Origin: Panicum virgatum
Lineage: Eukaryota; Streptophyta; Magnoliopsida; Poales; Poaceae
Assembly (NCBI RefSeq): GCF_016808335.1
Contig: NC_053150.1
Span: 26,060,538 to 26,124,537, forward strand
Direction of reading: 5' to 3'
Length of the DNA stretch: 64,000 bases
Shown in pieces: positions 23,040-35,000 of this stretch. The notes beneath the pieces are model-generated. The model did not search any database and was not told where the DNA came from. It was given only the letters and a program-made list of their open reading frames with translations. Within the stretch, counting starts at the first letter, position 1; every line of letters begins with the position of its first letter. The position numbers and the translations under genes were made by a program.

Positions 23040-23207
23040 AACGGCATGATTGCCCTTCATTTTCAGCTAAAAACCTGCACTCATAAATTTCTACAAAGAC
23101 ATGTGGAATTTGGTGATTTATTAGTAACACGAGTGTAAGAAATGCAAGCTCATCCATTTATTTTGACATTATTGATGGTCAGAATTGGTCGTTGATGAGC
23201 GTCAACA
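23040..23207 (-). mobile_element. Athila-like LTR E, right part, with PPT
   Basis: The start of minus-strand LTR E (TGTTGACGCTC at 23207), separated from its left part by copy B. A polypurine tract read on the minus strand, AGCTTGGGGGATC, follows at 23208-23221, so this is a 3' LTR and its internal region lay to the right. Sequence 23222-23440 is probably remaining Athila-like internal DNA; I see no gene there. Confidence 0.65.
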
Positions 23208-23439
23208 AGATCCCCCAAGCTGAAATGCTTGTCCCGAAGCAAAGCTAAACTTGAGTTGTTGATCAGGAGTTGCTGCAACATCTCATTTTCTCAATATGCA
23301 AAATCTACAACAAAGCATTCTATCGCAAATTGAATATGTTTATAATAAATTGCTTACCCATTTTACCTTAGTCTCCATGGGTTTTTTAGCAATCTCTTCT
23401 TATTGGGCGGTTGAGAAATAGAACGATTCATAAAGCACC

Positions 23440-24784
23440 GCTCACCCATTCCTTACTCAGTGGAGTGGATGATCAAAAAGGGTGTGCTGCAGGAGCAGAC
23501 CAAAGCCAAAGAGTGGCTTCTGCCGCAGCTCGATAGAGTGCCTTCGCCGCCTGATGGCATGTCGTATCCTTCGTCCCCTTCCACAAGGGCAGGTTTGCGA
23601 TGCCTCCTCATCGCTTCCTCCGCGGCTTGCTCCATAATTACAAGATTGAGCTGCAGCACCTGGCCCCAAATGGGATCTAGCAGATCATGATTTTTGTCAC
23701 GCTGTGCGAGGGCTTCTTGGGGATTGAACTCCACTATGAGCTGTGGCGGTACTTCTTCACAGTCACCATGAGCACGAGGATGAAGGAGGTCTTTCCGATG
23801 GGGTGCACCAGCATTCACCTCCGGAGGGACCGCGCCATCGAGTATCTTGCGGTGGATGTCGCCTAATCCCACAATGGGTGGCACTCGCTATGGTTCTACA
23901 TCAAGGACGACCCCGAGGCCACTCTCCCTCAGTTTACCAGCCAGGTTATCGACACCCGACTAAACTGCTGGCACTATAGCTCAGCCTAAAGTCTGTCCTC
24001 TTCCACCCCTCCCCTGCCTGCTGCTAGAGGCCTTGGCCGAGGAGGTGAAGCAGAAGAAAGGCGCGAGGAAGGAGAAGTAGTGGGCGAGGCATGACAGCCG
24101 TGGCCACCCTCGGGAACCCGACGAGGATGAAGTCGCTTCTAGTGACGATGACGATGATGAGGAGGTGCTGGAGGACGATGAATTCTAGGTTGAGCTCGTG
24201 AAAGAGGATGAGGTTGGTGTTGGTGTTCTGAACTCGGGGGAGGCATCATCGATCGGCACTCCCAAGGCACCACTGCCGTCGTCACTGCCTCCATCGGGGG
24301 AGGCGTAAGGTCGGTCAAAGTGGAGGGGCGACGACTCGTCATCGTGGGCCTCTGCCATGCCAGGGTCAAAGCGACGCAGATTGCTCCGTTGTAAGCTATC
24401 ACTGTCTGTTTCCTCACCGTCTTGATTTGAGTCATGGTCTCACTCATCCCCATCTTTGTAGTGTGGCGGGTGGTGACAAGACTGTCAAGATGGCATCGCG
24501 AAAGACCCTTATGCTCTCCTGTATTCTCCAGACCACACCAGTGCGCCGTCATCGTAAACCGCACAAGGAGCTAGGGGCCTCGAGATGCATGCACTTCCCT
24601 TGCCGCACTCGATAGGGGGGAGCGAATTACCGGCGCTTGATTCGGCTCTAGGGGAGTAGCCCGGAGGATGGGTTCGGACTCGTTGCGGCCTGCCGCCGTC
24701 GACCTGATAGGAGAATCGCTGGAGGGGGCGGCGCACGATGCCCAGCTTGCTAAAGACGCCAATGCCACTGCCTTGGATGAGGAT
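23440..24784 (+). pseudogene. PF04195 'gypsy type transposon' gene, second family, broken
   Basis: Plus-strand remains of a protein with the PF04195 domain, clearest from about 23560 to 23970. The segments VVSFVPFHKGRFAMPPHRFL, LLHNYKIELQHLAPNGI and TLCEGFLGIEFHYELWRYFF are the family's conserved blocks. Several frame slips and TAG/TGA stops interrupt it (for example after APNGI and after AVDVA). A low-complexity acidic stretch (DDDDDEEVLEDDE, about 24145-24185) and a Ser/Pro-rich part follow, resembling the middle of such proteins. It is cut at 24785 by LTR M. It is not close in sequence to the family T antisense gene and probably derives from another Tat-lineage element. No flanking LTR of that element is visible. 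Confidence 0.6.
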
Positions 24785-26277
24785 TGTTGGCACTCCTTAG
24801 CCTAAACGAATTACTCTGCAAGCGCATAGAGACATATTGTAGTTTTCACCAGGGATTATATCTGGGATATCGAATCCAAGGAACAATAAGCTTTGCCTAG
24901 TGGTCTAGAGTGATTCAGCCAGATCCGCCAAGGAGGAAGAGGTACGAGGGTAGAGGGCTTAACCCTAGATAGATTACCTAATGCTAAGCTATCGTGCTAG
25001 ATTACTAACTTGATCTACTTCGGCGGTCTCAGAGAAGGACTCAGACTGGGGTGAGAAGGGAGTCCAACGACAGTTGACAACTACTGCTATATATGAAAAC
25101 ATCCGAACATGGTGGACTACGAGGGATGGACAAAGCTGTCACCACTTGCAGCCTACCACTGCGGTACTGTGGGGTGGAGCACAACCTAAGATAGCTAACC
25201 AAGCCTAGGAACCACGCCAACAGCTATCGAGCTACTTACTCCTACCGTGTACTTAGGCAGAAAGTAACCTTAGATAAATAGAACTTGTTATTTATGCAGA
25301 CTTAGGATCCGTAGATCAAAGAAAGTATTTGAACAAGTAACTTAAGTAAAAAGTAAAACTAGCAAGATACTGAAGAGAAATGAGGAACTGAGTCAGAAAG
25401 ATTTATTCCCTTGAGGTGGCTACAAAAGTGTGGTAAGGTCAAGAGAACTCGACTCCCCTTTAGCTCGGCCTTCGCCGATGCTCTCACCTCACACTCTCCC
25501 TGTTCCAAACTAGGAAGCTACTAAACTTGAGGCTCTTTTTTCTCCAAGTGGTGTGTGTCTTGCAAGTGAGGGGTATAGGCCCTTTTATAGTGCTTCGAGG
25601 TCGTTTCTGCACCCAAGCTTCACTTACATGCGAAGTAGGTCGGTAGCTTAACTTCTACGCGAAAGTTGATCACCAGAGGCTGAAAAGTGGGGCTTGGCGG
25701 CCTCATGATTGTGCCATCTGGCACCGACCTTCTGGTGGGTGGCTCTGATTCATCCTGAGATGTCGGTGGAGGACTAGCTCAATTGCACGTTGCCTTAGGC
25801 TGGGTGGCCTGGTCAAGGCCGGGCGGCCTGACCGGGGTGCCTCTCAGCCCTCCGATTTACCTTCGTACTCCTCAATTGTTGCATGTTGTCCCTGAAGGCG
25901 GTTTCGGGCTTGACACATCTTGTTTCTCTGATTGTGGGCCCGTCCTTCCCTTGTGCTTTGGGTCAGAAGCCTTTTGGTCTTAGCTTGTGAGTTTTGAGGC
26001 TAATTCCTATTGGGTTGGCTTGGATTTGTCCTCAGGATCACTCTGGTAAAGTTTCATGCTGAAATTCCACAGTTGATATGCCAGTCAGCCAGGCTCAAGC
26101 CGGCTGGCCTGGAATTTATCTTTTTGGCTAAATTTTGGATATGTTATTCCTGCAATCAAATATGCACCAAAACTTGTGGAACTCCTTGGATTTAATAATT
26201 TTGGCATGATTATGTCCTATGTTTCATGAAATCAGGCGGGGCGTTGGCGGTGAAAACATCGAAATCGGCCACCAACA
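24785..26277 (-). mobile_element. Athila-like 3' LTR M
   Basis: A 1493-bp LTR with TGTTGGCACTCC at the left and GGCCACCAACA at the right, minus orientation. The conserved core is at about 25100-25160 and a minus-strand TATA box CACTATAAAAGGGCC lies near 25587. To the right, read on the minus strand, stands the tract TGGGTGTGGGGGTG (26278-26292), so this is a 3' LTR whose internal region continued to the right. The possible left TSD is AGGAT (24780-24784). The remaining internal DNA is about 26278-26458. Confidence 0.75.
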
Positions 26278-26458
26278 CACCCCCACACCCAGACTTTGCA
26301 CGTCCCGGGCAATATGGTCGAGATAAAGCAAATCCTGGTTTCATGAATTCAAGATATGCATAAGAGTTATTTCTTAGCTTTCCTTTCATACCTTAGATTT
26401 TGGGTGGCTGACATCATCACTTTCATCCAGATCCTCAGAACGCATCACTAGGAATCAA

Positions 26459-28090
26459 TGTGTAAAATCCCATAAATTTATAAAATATTTATAGTTGCAA
26501 AAATATGGATTTTCAAAATTTTTGTGTGGAGTGAAAATAATTAGAATAACTTAAGGCTTAACTCTACTCATCTCCATCCTATCCCAAATAAAATCCAATT
26601 AAACATAGTGTGAAAATATTTGGATTTTATCTAGAGTTATGCCCCTACCTTGTTTGAATTTATTTGGAAGGTTTTTGTTTGCGTTTGTGTGCAATTTAAT
26701 TTGAATTGGAAATTCAAATTAAATTAAAAAAAGGCTAACCTAACCCCTCTACCCTACCGGGCCGAAACCCGCTGACTAAACATACCCAGCCCACCAAACC
26801 GACCAGCCCAAACCCGGAGCCAGCACAACCCGCTCGCGTGCCCCTGCACATGCGCTTACCCGCAACCGGTCCACGCAGGCCCAAGCCGCACTACCCCGCC
26901 GGCCTTCTACCGTCGCCTGCTAGCCCATTTGGTGCCGCGGACCCTTGATAGACGGGGCCCGCCTATCAGACGCATGCCCCGCGTCATGTACATGTTTCTC
27001 CCTACTTCCACTCGCCGCGCCCGACTCCGCTTGCTCCCGCTCGCCTTTTCACTGCCACCATTGTCGGCAATGACCACCGCACGCGCGCTCCCGCCCCACG
27101 CCGCAGACCCAAACCCTAGCCGCAGGACCCTTGGACGGCCGCCACGTACGCCCGCGCCGGGTCCGTCCCATCAACGCCGTTCCCTGACGTCCGGGTCCGC
27201 CGGAGCCCTGGCCGCCGCCTATAAAGCTCCACGGCCCCCTCCGAAAAACCCTGGCGCCCCCATTAGGGTTTTCCACGCCTCCGCCACCGAAATTGAGGAA
27301 AGAGGGTAGGGGGAGTAGAAGAAGAGGAGAAGGAGGCGGAGCACCGCCGTTGGCCGCCGAGCACCGCCACGCCTGCGCCCGAACGATTACACTAACGTAG
27401 CGGATCTCCCTGCACGGCCAAGACCGCCCATGCTTTGCCTCTCCGCTGGACGAACCCAAGTGAAGCCCTAGGACCCTCCTGCCCTTTAATGTGCACCAGC
27501 AGGAGCCCTCCGTCGCATGCCGCCGTAAACCGCAACCCGTCGTCTCCTCCTACCCCTAGCGCAGGTGTGCCGAGTTCGCTCGCCATTGCCACGTCGCTGC
27601 TCTGGATTGCTAGGGCCTGCGTGCGTGCGTGCATCGCTCGTGCCAAGGTGCCGCCTTGCACGGCCTCCCGCAGCCCGAACCCCAGACCACGCCCGTTAGC
27701 GCGCTCCGGCGAGTCCGCAACGATGTCGGCCAACCCTACCACTGCCGCGGTTATGCCATGGCCTTGCCGTGCACCGGCCGTGTGTGTGTGTGTTGACGGT
27801 AACCCAAGGTCGGGCCTTTGCCCCGCCTAAGCTCCTAGCCAGGCCGACCTACGCCGCCGCCGCCGCCGATGCGCACACATCGCCACGCCACCTTAAGCCA
27901 ACTCCACCAGCTTCGCGCGCACGAACGGAGCATGCCACGCAGCCAAAGGCCGAGCTTTTCCCAGGCCTGGGCAAATGGCTGAGCCTTACCGCTAATTCGC
28001 CATGAATGAGTTGCCGCCGCACCGCGCGCGGTCACCACCGCGGTGTCGCGCGTGTCGTGCCCTGACCCCGACAAACGCACACACATACAC
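26459..28090 (+). mobile_element. Probable gypsy LTR fragment N (GC-rich)
   Basis: Begins TGTAAAATCCCATAAATT, with an AT-rich first 270 bp and then strongly GC-rich sequence. A TATA box CCTATAAAGCTCC (27218-27230) is followed by AAAACCCTGG and ATTAGGGTTTT. This is a typical LTR promoter and leader layout of grass gypsy elements, plus orientation. It ends abruptly at 28090 where LTR G begins. The Pro/Arg/Ala-rich ORFs at 26929-27830 look like products of GC richness and show no domain. A (GT)n run is at 27780-27793. Identification as an LTR is an inference from composition and motif order; a captured promoter is possible. Confidence 0.45.
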
Positions 28091-28281
28091 TGTTGACATT
28101 TCTTAGTGCAATCACTAGGAACGGGGGTGTCCCTAGCAATGGCGCCAGAAATGCCGTGTTGGTATGTCTTAATGTTTACAGAAAGATCCGCAAGCTTGTT
28201 GGGTATTTTAACGACTGCGAAATAAATCCGCAAGCGCACGGATATAGTCGTAGCTTTCACCCGTGAGTATTGAAGGGTATC
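28091..28281 (-). mobile_element. Athila-like LTR G, left part (3' terminus)
   Basis: The end of minus-strand LTR G. It contains the canonical end segment (TGTTGGTATG at 28157) plus 66 bp to TGTTGACATT at 28091, with a TGGCGCC primer-like motif inside, exactly as in LTR J. GTATC (28277-28281) is the left TSD of family T copy A. Confidence 0.75.
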
Positions 28282-28683
28282 TGTCGGTGTTTACTGCCAA
28301 GCCTGCTCAGGGATACCCTTAGCAGTAAGATTTGTAGGTAGGGATCGACTGCTCTGGAACTCAATGGTGCAAGGAAAACAAAGATTTAGACAGGTTCGGG
28401 CCGCGAGTTGCGTAATACCCTACGTCCTGTGTGGTTATTTGTATTGCCTTAGGTGTTGATGATGTTTTGAGGGGGTTCCTGCCCGCCCTTATATATCCAG
28501 GGGGACAGGGTTACATGGAAAGTCCTAGCCGAGTATAGTTGGAGTCCTACTACAACACAATCGGGGAGTTTCCTTTGTACTGCAGCTAGTTCTATGCCTA
28601 TTCGGGTAGTTATAAGAGAAGTAAGGTACATCCATGTGCTATCCCTTACTCTAGAACATTCTATGCCTATAAGCAGTCCCGCT
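28282..28683 (-). repeat. Family T 3' LTR (copy A), outer end clipped
   Basis: 402 bp matching the 416-bp family LTR, starting TGTCGGTGTTTACTGCC. It ends at CAGTCCCGCT instead of running on to GGGTCTGACA. By comparison with copy C, the missing piece includes the purine-rich tract. The two edges share the bases CT, suggesting a microhomology deletion. Confidence 0.85.
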
Positions 28684-30180
28684 CTTTGTAGCTGAGTCCA
28701 GCAGGCATCGAGTACTTGGCTGGGCGTCTTCGAGTACTTCAAGAAGTCAGAACATCCTTCTGGTTGCTTCTGGGCCTTCCTTCAGATACGTCGGCTAGTC
28801 CTCCAATTACTTCCGGTTGCTTCGAGGCTATGAGGTGCTCAAGCCCCGAAATCTTGATCATATATGGTGCTCGAAGTACTCGCGCTCCATATGGAGTAGC
28901 CCCCGAGCCTTAGGCTGAATCGCAGAATTAGGCTGAGGGTCACTTCAGTCTTTTTTCTTCATTATTTTCCAAAAAATTTGAAAAATAAATCTCTGATTCA
29001 CATATCCCACAGCCCCGAGCCTTAAATCAAAATCCCTTATTCTGCGGGTAGCCCCCGAGCAAAGATTTGGAATTAAGGATCTTAGATGTGGCATCAGATT
29101 TTATTCTTCAGAATATCTACAGGATTAATGAGATCCGGTATCCGAAAAGACCTCTTTTTTGGGTAAAAATCCCAGAAAAATGATTCAATTGGATACGCAC
29201 ACTGATTGCACCCGAAATATCTTCAGAAAAAACCTGGGATGTATATCTCTTTACTGTACGCTCACATAGGACTGTACTGTACAGAGTATCTGCATTATTG
29301 CATCCACGAGTGCTGCCACTGTAGCATCACGGGTTGTCCTCCAGAAAGACCCTTGTGGCTATAAAAGGTGGGTGAGAGGCCTTTGCCAGAAGCACCAGCA
29401 TTCTAAATCTATGGCTTGCATTTGGTGTTCTTGCTCTCGCCCTCCTGAAATTTGTGTAGTCCTTCCCACCAAAAGATGCTAGAAGAGAACTTGCGAGTGA
29501 CAAGAAAAGTCTCTGCTGCCAAACCCTGCAACCCTGCTTCTCTTGAAGGATCCATGCTGGACATCATGTCCTTGCATATTCCAATGAGGCAGGTTCTTTG
29601 CCGATGGGTTGGGTCTTGTTGTGTCACATACTTGGGGTTGCCTGTTTTTGGGTGCCCAAGAAATGACATCTCTTGTAAGGAGAGTTAATCTTGTCACAAC
29701 ATATTCAGGGAGAAGGAGAAATTTCTTCGCAAGATGCTACAAGAGATCTTGCGAGGCAATTACTGTAATCTGCCTCCAAACTCTTGAAACTTTTCTCACA
29801 GAATACGAGTATCATTATTCCCTTGATGGAATAACAAGTTTGTACTTTGTCATGGCCTCGGGCCGATCTAGCTGCAGCAGGCCTCGACTAGAAGCTCCAG
29901 GAGATCGAGGAGGTGTGCATGCAGGTTCGAGTCATTGTAAAGCTGGTTAGGAAGAAGTACTCGAGTTGTAAAATCAAGTAGTTGTATTGTGTCGAGTACT
30001 TTTCTTTTATTCTGGAATGTAATCCCAGTAGAAGAAAGTAAAGTCAAGCAGTTGTCAAGGGATGTGAGTGTTTTCTTTTTCCAGGATGTAATCTCAGAAA
30101 AAAGAAAGGTCTCGGAAAATCCCATTTTTTCCGCAATTGGTAACTGACTGTTGGCCTTTTGAGTGTTTTACCATGTTGCC
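28684..30180 (-). other. 3' non-coding region of family T copy A
   Basis: Element DNA between the antisense gene and the 3' LTR. The part at 28684-29060 matches copy C (about 6770-7140) and has many GAGTACT/CTCGAGTAC words and the segment CTCCATATGGAG, a perfect palindrome. The part at 29060-30180 has no counterpart in copy C, which has a deletion there or is a shorter variant. It contains a second plus-strand TATA box at 29360-29367. Confidence 0.6.
29360..29367 (+). promoter_or_regulatory. TATA box of a possible second antisense transcript
   Basis: GGCTATAAAAGGTGGG on the plus strand is a near-ideal plant TATA context. About 50 bp downstream a short frame starts MACIWCSCSRPPE (ATG near 29411) and soon stops. 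Broken coding-like sequence continues to about 29990 (VCMQVRVIVKLVRKKY just before a TAG). Whether it was ever a gene is uncertain. Confidence 0.4.
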
Positions 30181-30188
30181 ACCGCCAC

Positions 30189-30196
30189 TATAAAAT
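30189..30196 (+). promoter_or_regulatory. TATA box of the antisense PF04195 gene (copy A)
   Basis: CACTATAAAATAGAACGG on the plus strand, 167 bp before the ATG at 30363. It is followed by a pyrimidine-rich leader with CATTCTCTTTTAC and CTCTTAGGGTTTAG. This supports an internal promoter directed against the element's own sense strand. The matching place in copy C reads TTATTAAA and is degraded. Confidence 0.55.
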
Positions 30197-30362
30197 AGAA
30201 CGGTAACTAGGTTTTTACCCCACCGGCCGCCATTCTCTTTTACTATTTAGATCTGTTCTTGCCCTCAAGCTCCGAGATCCAAAATTCCTTGCTTTCTCTT
30301 GCTTCCAAATCCTCTTAGGGTTTAGCCAGTGTATGCGCGTGAAGCGCTCTGTTGATTTCCGG

Positions 30363-32023
30363 ATGGCTCCGAAGAAGTCGAGCAAGGGCAAGGGTTTAGC
30401 TGCAGAGCCAACCTGCTAGGAGGGATGGGTCTCAAGTAAGTGTTCTGAATCTGACCTAGAAACCTTAGTATTTGCTGGTCTTTTGCTGGAGAAATCCGTC
30501 ATCCAATGGTGTCCTGCCTTGGGTGAGGATCGTCCGTATGAAAATACAGGTGAAATTGTCACTTTTGCTCCTTATTTGGAACGGGGATTGGGGCTCCCTT
30601 ATTCAATTTTCTTCTCTGGGCTCCTGCGCTACTACAGGATCCAGCTTCATCACTTGACCCCAAATTCCTTTGTTCATATTTTAATCTTCGTGCATTTGTG
30701 CAAAGCTTTTCTGGGCATCGAGCCCCATTTTGAACTCTTCCGATTCCTTTTCCACCTTAAGCCGCAGCCAGATTCCTATGTTTTAGATGTAGTAGGAGGT
30801 GCGGGTTTATATCTTAGGCAGGGGAAGGATAAAGTTTATATCCCCTATAAGCTTAGTGGCAAGGTAATCGACTGGAAACCCAAATGGTTCTATGTAGAGA
30901 ACCAATGGGAGAGCGTCCCAGCGATTACTCCAGGCACTCTGATTCAATAGCCTGAGTGGAATAAGAAACCAGTCGATAGTAGTCAAATCCCTGAGCTTCT
31001 TTCAAGAATTGCTAATCTTAGGCGAAAGGATTTGACTGGAGAGGCTATTGTATTCGACTGGATGAAAAGGTGAATCCAGCCGCTACAAGCTCGGGAAACA
31101 TTTGGTTTCCAGTATCAAGGAACGATTGATTCATCAAGATTCTCGGAGGAAGAGATCTCAGATCAAGAAGTATTTAGTCGAATTCAGCGACTACTTAAAA
31201 ATGTGAAAGATGTACCAGTTGTTCTTGATACTTTTTGCGCTGCGAATCCTCCGCAGCAGGTACTTGATAAGAGTAGTCAATTTGTAGTAATCGAATACCT
31301 TACCGTAGTGTGATTCTGATAGAACTCTGCTTTCTATAGGAGAACGTGGAGCGTTTTAAGAGTCGTCCTCCACTACCAGGCACTTAATCGTCCTTTTTCT
31401 TTCTCCATGCGCTCTTATACTGTCAACCAAGTCCTAGAATGTTCATATGAAATCTTATATAAATGGTACTAACGTCTGACCTTGGTTGTGCAGATGAAGA
31501 GGTGGCTGGGGAGAAGAGTGATGGGGAGCACAGCCTCGCTCCAAGTGCAGATACCCAGGCCGGGCATCCGAAGCGTGGTCAGTGGTGAGGAAGCGTAGCA
31601 GCTCCTCTCAAGCCACCAGCAACAGGTAAGTATCTAGTCAAATGCAATCGACTACTTCCGTTGTCATGTTGCTTGTTTCTCAGATGAGTTTTTTTGCTTT
31701 TTCAAGTCCGGCGGCTAAAGTGCCACGGACTTCAGCATCTGGGATGATGCTGTGGTGGGACGAACCATCCCTTCAACCACAGCGGATCCATCAAAGGGGA
31801 CTGTGACTACTCTACCGGCGAGTAGTTCCAATGTAGATAAAGCCGGAAATACGGGTAACCAGGCCGTCATCGTGAGGCCTACCTGAAAATTTGGCACGAG
31901 GAAGCTTGCCCTGACAAGGGCTCCTACATAAGTTCCTTGAAACTTGTAATTGTAGGGTTTGCCTTTGTATTGAGTATTTGATTTGTCTTTTCAGTGACGC
32001 ACTCCTGGAGGCCATAGGGGAAA
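30363..32023 (+). pseudogene. Antisense PF04195 gene of family T copy A, 5' exons
   Basis: Starts MAPKKSSKGKGLAAEP at 30363. Exon 1 runs to about 31259 (donor CAGCAG|GTACTT). It carries a PF04195 domain (about 30450-30930) with SGLLRYYRIQLHHLTPNSF, HLCKAFLGIEPHFELF and VVGGAGLYLRQGKDK. A second conserved part follows with IQPLQARE..GFQYQG and FCAANPP. Further exons are about 31340-31378, 31494-31625 (donor CAACAG|GTAAGT), one from 31707, and one from 31995 that H splits at 32023. In-frame stops (TAG near 30412 and 30949, TGA near 31071) interrupt exon 1. The protein's role is unknown. PF04195 proteins are known only from plant transposons. Confidence 0.75.
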
Positions 32024-35000
32024 TGTGGCGGAACCACTTTGAGCCACACTAATTTTAGTGTATCAAACACTTCAACTAGTATAACTAATGGTCCTTCGGG
32101 TAGGATCCCGATATAGCCACTCGATATCAGATCGTAATACAAGTATACATCCCACACGAAGGCGAGTCAGAGATACAACAATTTCACAATATTTTACATC
32201 ACATAGATAAGGAGTATAATTTATATCAAAGTTTTGAAGCTAGCAAGCCGAAGCTTTAGCTTTTACAGTTTTATTCTGACGAAACTAGAGAACTTTCACA
32301 GAAACAAACTATAAGAAAAGAGTTCTACAGCGGAAAGTAAAACATGACTAGGTACAGACGTCGTAGAGATGATGTCATGGTAAGCCCGAACATGACATCA
32401 TTCATCCGAACCATAGCTGGTGGATGGTTCCCATTCCATCATCTAGCCAACTGGTAAACCACTAGGCCAAGTTGAGCTAGAGTCTTGGTCATCGGAAAAC
32501 TTTCCTGAAAATATTATCAAAAGCAAGTCTGAGTATACTAATACTCAGCAAGCCTAACCCGTCTAAGGGTATAGCATAGCCCTTTAACTAGACATGAAAG
32601 GTTTGTGAAGGCTTTGGAGTTTGTTTTGCTGAAAAGCAACAAAGAGTAGATCCTTAAGGTCAAATTTTAGCTTTCATATTCTAGTTGCATTAACCATTCT
32701 AGGTAAGCATCTATCTACACAAACATGGTAGAGGATATATTTGCATTTAACCATGTTATGAATCATAAATATTCAACTTCTTACTCTATGTAGCAAAGGG
32801 ATTAAGCAGTCTCATTATCCGTGAGAGGCGGAACAGTTCGAACTGAATTTCAATCCTTGCAAGGTAGAACCTAACACACACGCTTGGAGCACTGACGAGT
32901 CACTCCCAAGCAACCGTTTGCCTTTCATTCCGGTTCATGGACTGGGCCACTCTCCCCGGTTACAGCGAGCCCGACCCTGTCTGTAGCCGTGGATTGTTGC
33001 AACACATAATATATAACTTCCTATCTCTACAAGAGAGTGGGGTAAAGTCCACTTGCCGGTCCGATCGGTTACTAGGCTTGCCGCATACCATATTTACGGC
33101 ATGTGGCTAGTACTTTCAAACACTTAACCACCGCTACCACACACTGCGGCCTTATCAAGTTCATCAACACAGATGGACTTCAATAAATCCACCCATGATC
33201 CTTTTAGTGATTGCAGAAAGTAAACAATCAACTCCTATAAGCTCGCGAGTGACAGGCTATCACTCGACTTTTACCGATCTTATTAGCATAGCAACTATTC
33301 GGGACTCAGATCTAGTGTTCAATCAATAGGTATCTAGAATTATGCATCTAAGGTTTTCAATCAATTCCAATAACTTAAATGCACAAGTAAATAATAATGA
33401 TAAATTGCATAATTTAAAATAATAGAATTATACTCCGGGGCTTGCCTATAGAGGTATCTATAGGGTCAGTAAAATCTGGCTCTTCTGAACCAAAGTTCGG
33501 GGCTTCTGTTAGTTCGACAACGTTGGCCTGAGCTTTAGAAGAAAAATCCCCTTCTGGCTCCTGGGTGAGCTCGTATGTTCCGTCAACTAGCGTTGTGATT
33601 TCTATATGAAATGCAAAAGTTGAAAATTAGTGAAGTGCTTGAGTGTAGCTTTCCTTCACTAAAGAGTTGAAAACCAATAAAGTAAATATTAATATAAATC
33701 TTAATAATTTTTATTTTATTGGGCAATTGTTTATAGAGTAGAAGTAAATGCGGTAAAATTCCATAAAATAACTTGGAAAAGGAACTTTTATTTCAAAAGA
33801 ATAATCCATAAGAAATTATATAAATAATTTCTTATAGATTCTTTTTAAAATATAAGAAGAAAATTTTAACAGTAGATGTCATAGTATATTAATGGATATA
33901 GAAAATTTTTGTAGAGCTTTACCTACTCAAAGGAGCATATGGTTAAAAGCTCACAAACAAATTCATTTTGGAACATTGGATATAAAAGAAAAGGACTATA
34001 AACAAATCTTATTTTTATATTTAAAAGAATAAGGTTTCATCAAATCTTCACAACACCAAACTTGTAGATCCATTTACAAGGAACACAACAAAATTGGTTT
34101 GGTATTTTTCTTATTTTTCTACAAATTACTAGGAATTTTTAAAGTTCACTAGAAAAAGAATAAAAGGGAAAGAAACTTTTGCAAAGAGGACCCTGGAAAG
34201 TTTGGAATGTAAGCAATCAGTTCCTTCATCGTGATCAGAGGGGAGGGGCGATGGTTGACCGCCGGTTTCGGCGATGGCGATCGCCGGCGGCGAGGTCTGA
34301 GGGCAGTGAGGTTGAGCAGGTCAAGGCGCACCTAAAGGTATTCATGGCGCAGTTGGAGGTGGCCGGGAAGGGGGTCGTCGGCGTTGGCGCAGAGCACGGC
34401 GGCGAGGGCACACGGCGGTGAGGGGTTTCTGGTGAGGAACTGGTGGCGAGGGGTGGTGGATCAGCTTCACAGGAACTCGGTGAAGCTTGCTACAGGGCTG
34501 TAGGGGTTGGGGCAGGGCTGTAGCAGCGGGTCCGCGATGGACAGGCTCGCCGGAGTTGGGGAGAAAGGGTGGCGGTGGTGCACGTCGGAATTGAAGTTCG
34601 GCCGGGATTTATATAGGCCCAAGAAGAGAGGATAAGCAAGATGGAACGTCTAGGGATCAAGTTCGACAGAGGAAAGGCAAAGATGGTGACGGCACTGGCT
34701 TACCAGTGGCGGCCGGTGAGGTGGCAGGTCACGTCGGCGTGGCGCGCGCGGAAAGCGCCAGCAGGGGCGGCACTAGAGGCGGCGGAGGTTTGTGCACGAC
34801 GCGTGGAGGTGGGATGGTAGTGCTCTGAGGAGGCGCGGCGGTTCTGGGAACGGAAACAGCGGCGGGGAGCTCAGTGGCGCGGCGTGGCGGGGGGGGAGGA
34901 CGCGCTAGCAAAGGAGGGTAGTGGGGCCAGGAGGAGTAGGGAGGTCGGTGGAAGCCCAAACCAGCAGCGCGGGCGGCCAGTGGGCAGGAATCCGCTGCGG

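Noticed and set aside
26929..27830. Pro/Arg-rich open frames on both strands that could suggest a host gene
   Set aside because: Composition-driven. Overlapping frames are open on both strands, with no recognisable domain or splice structure.
30436..30492. A possible intron starting GTAAGTGTTC early in the copy A antisense gene
   Set aside because: The frame reads straight through with conserved-looking sequence (LETLVFAGLLLEKSVIQW), so the GTAAGT there is coding.
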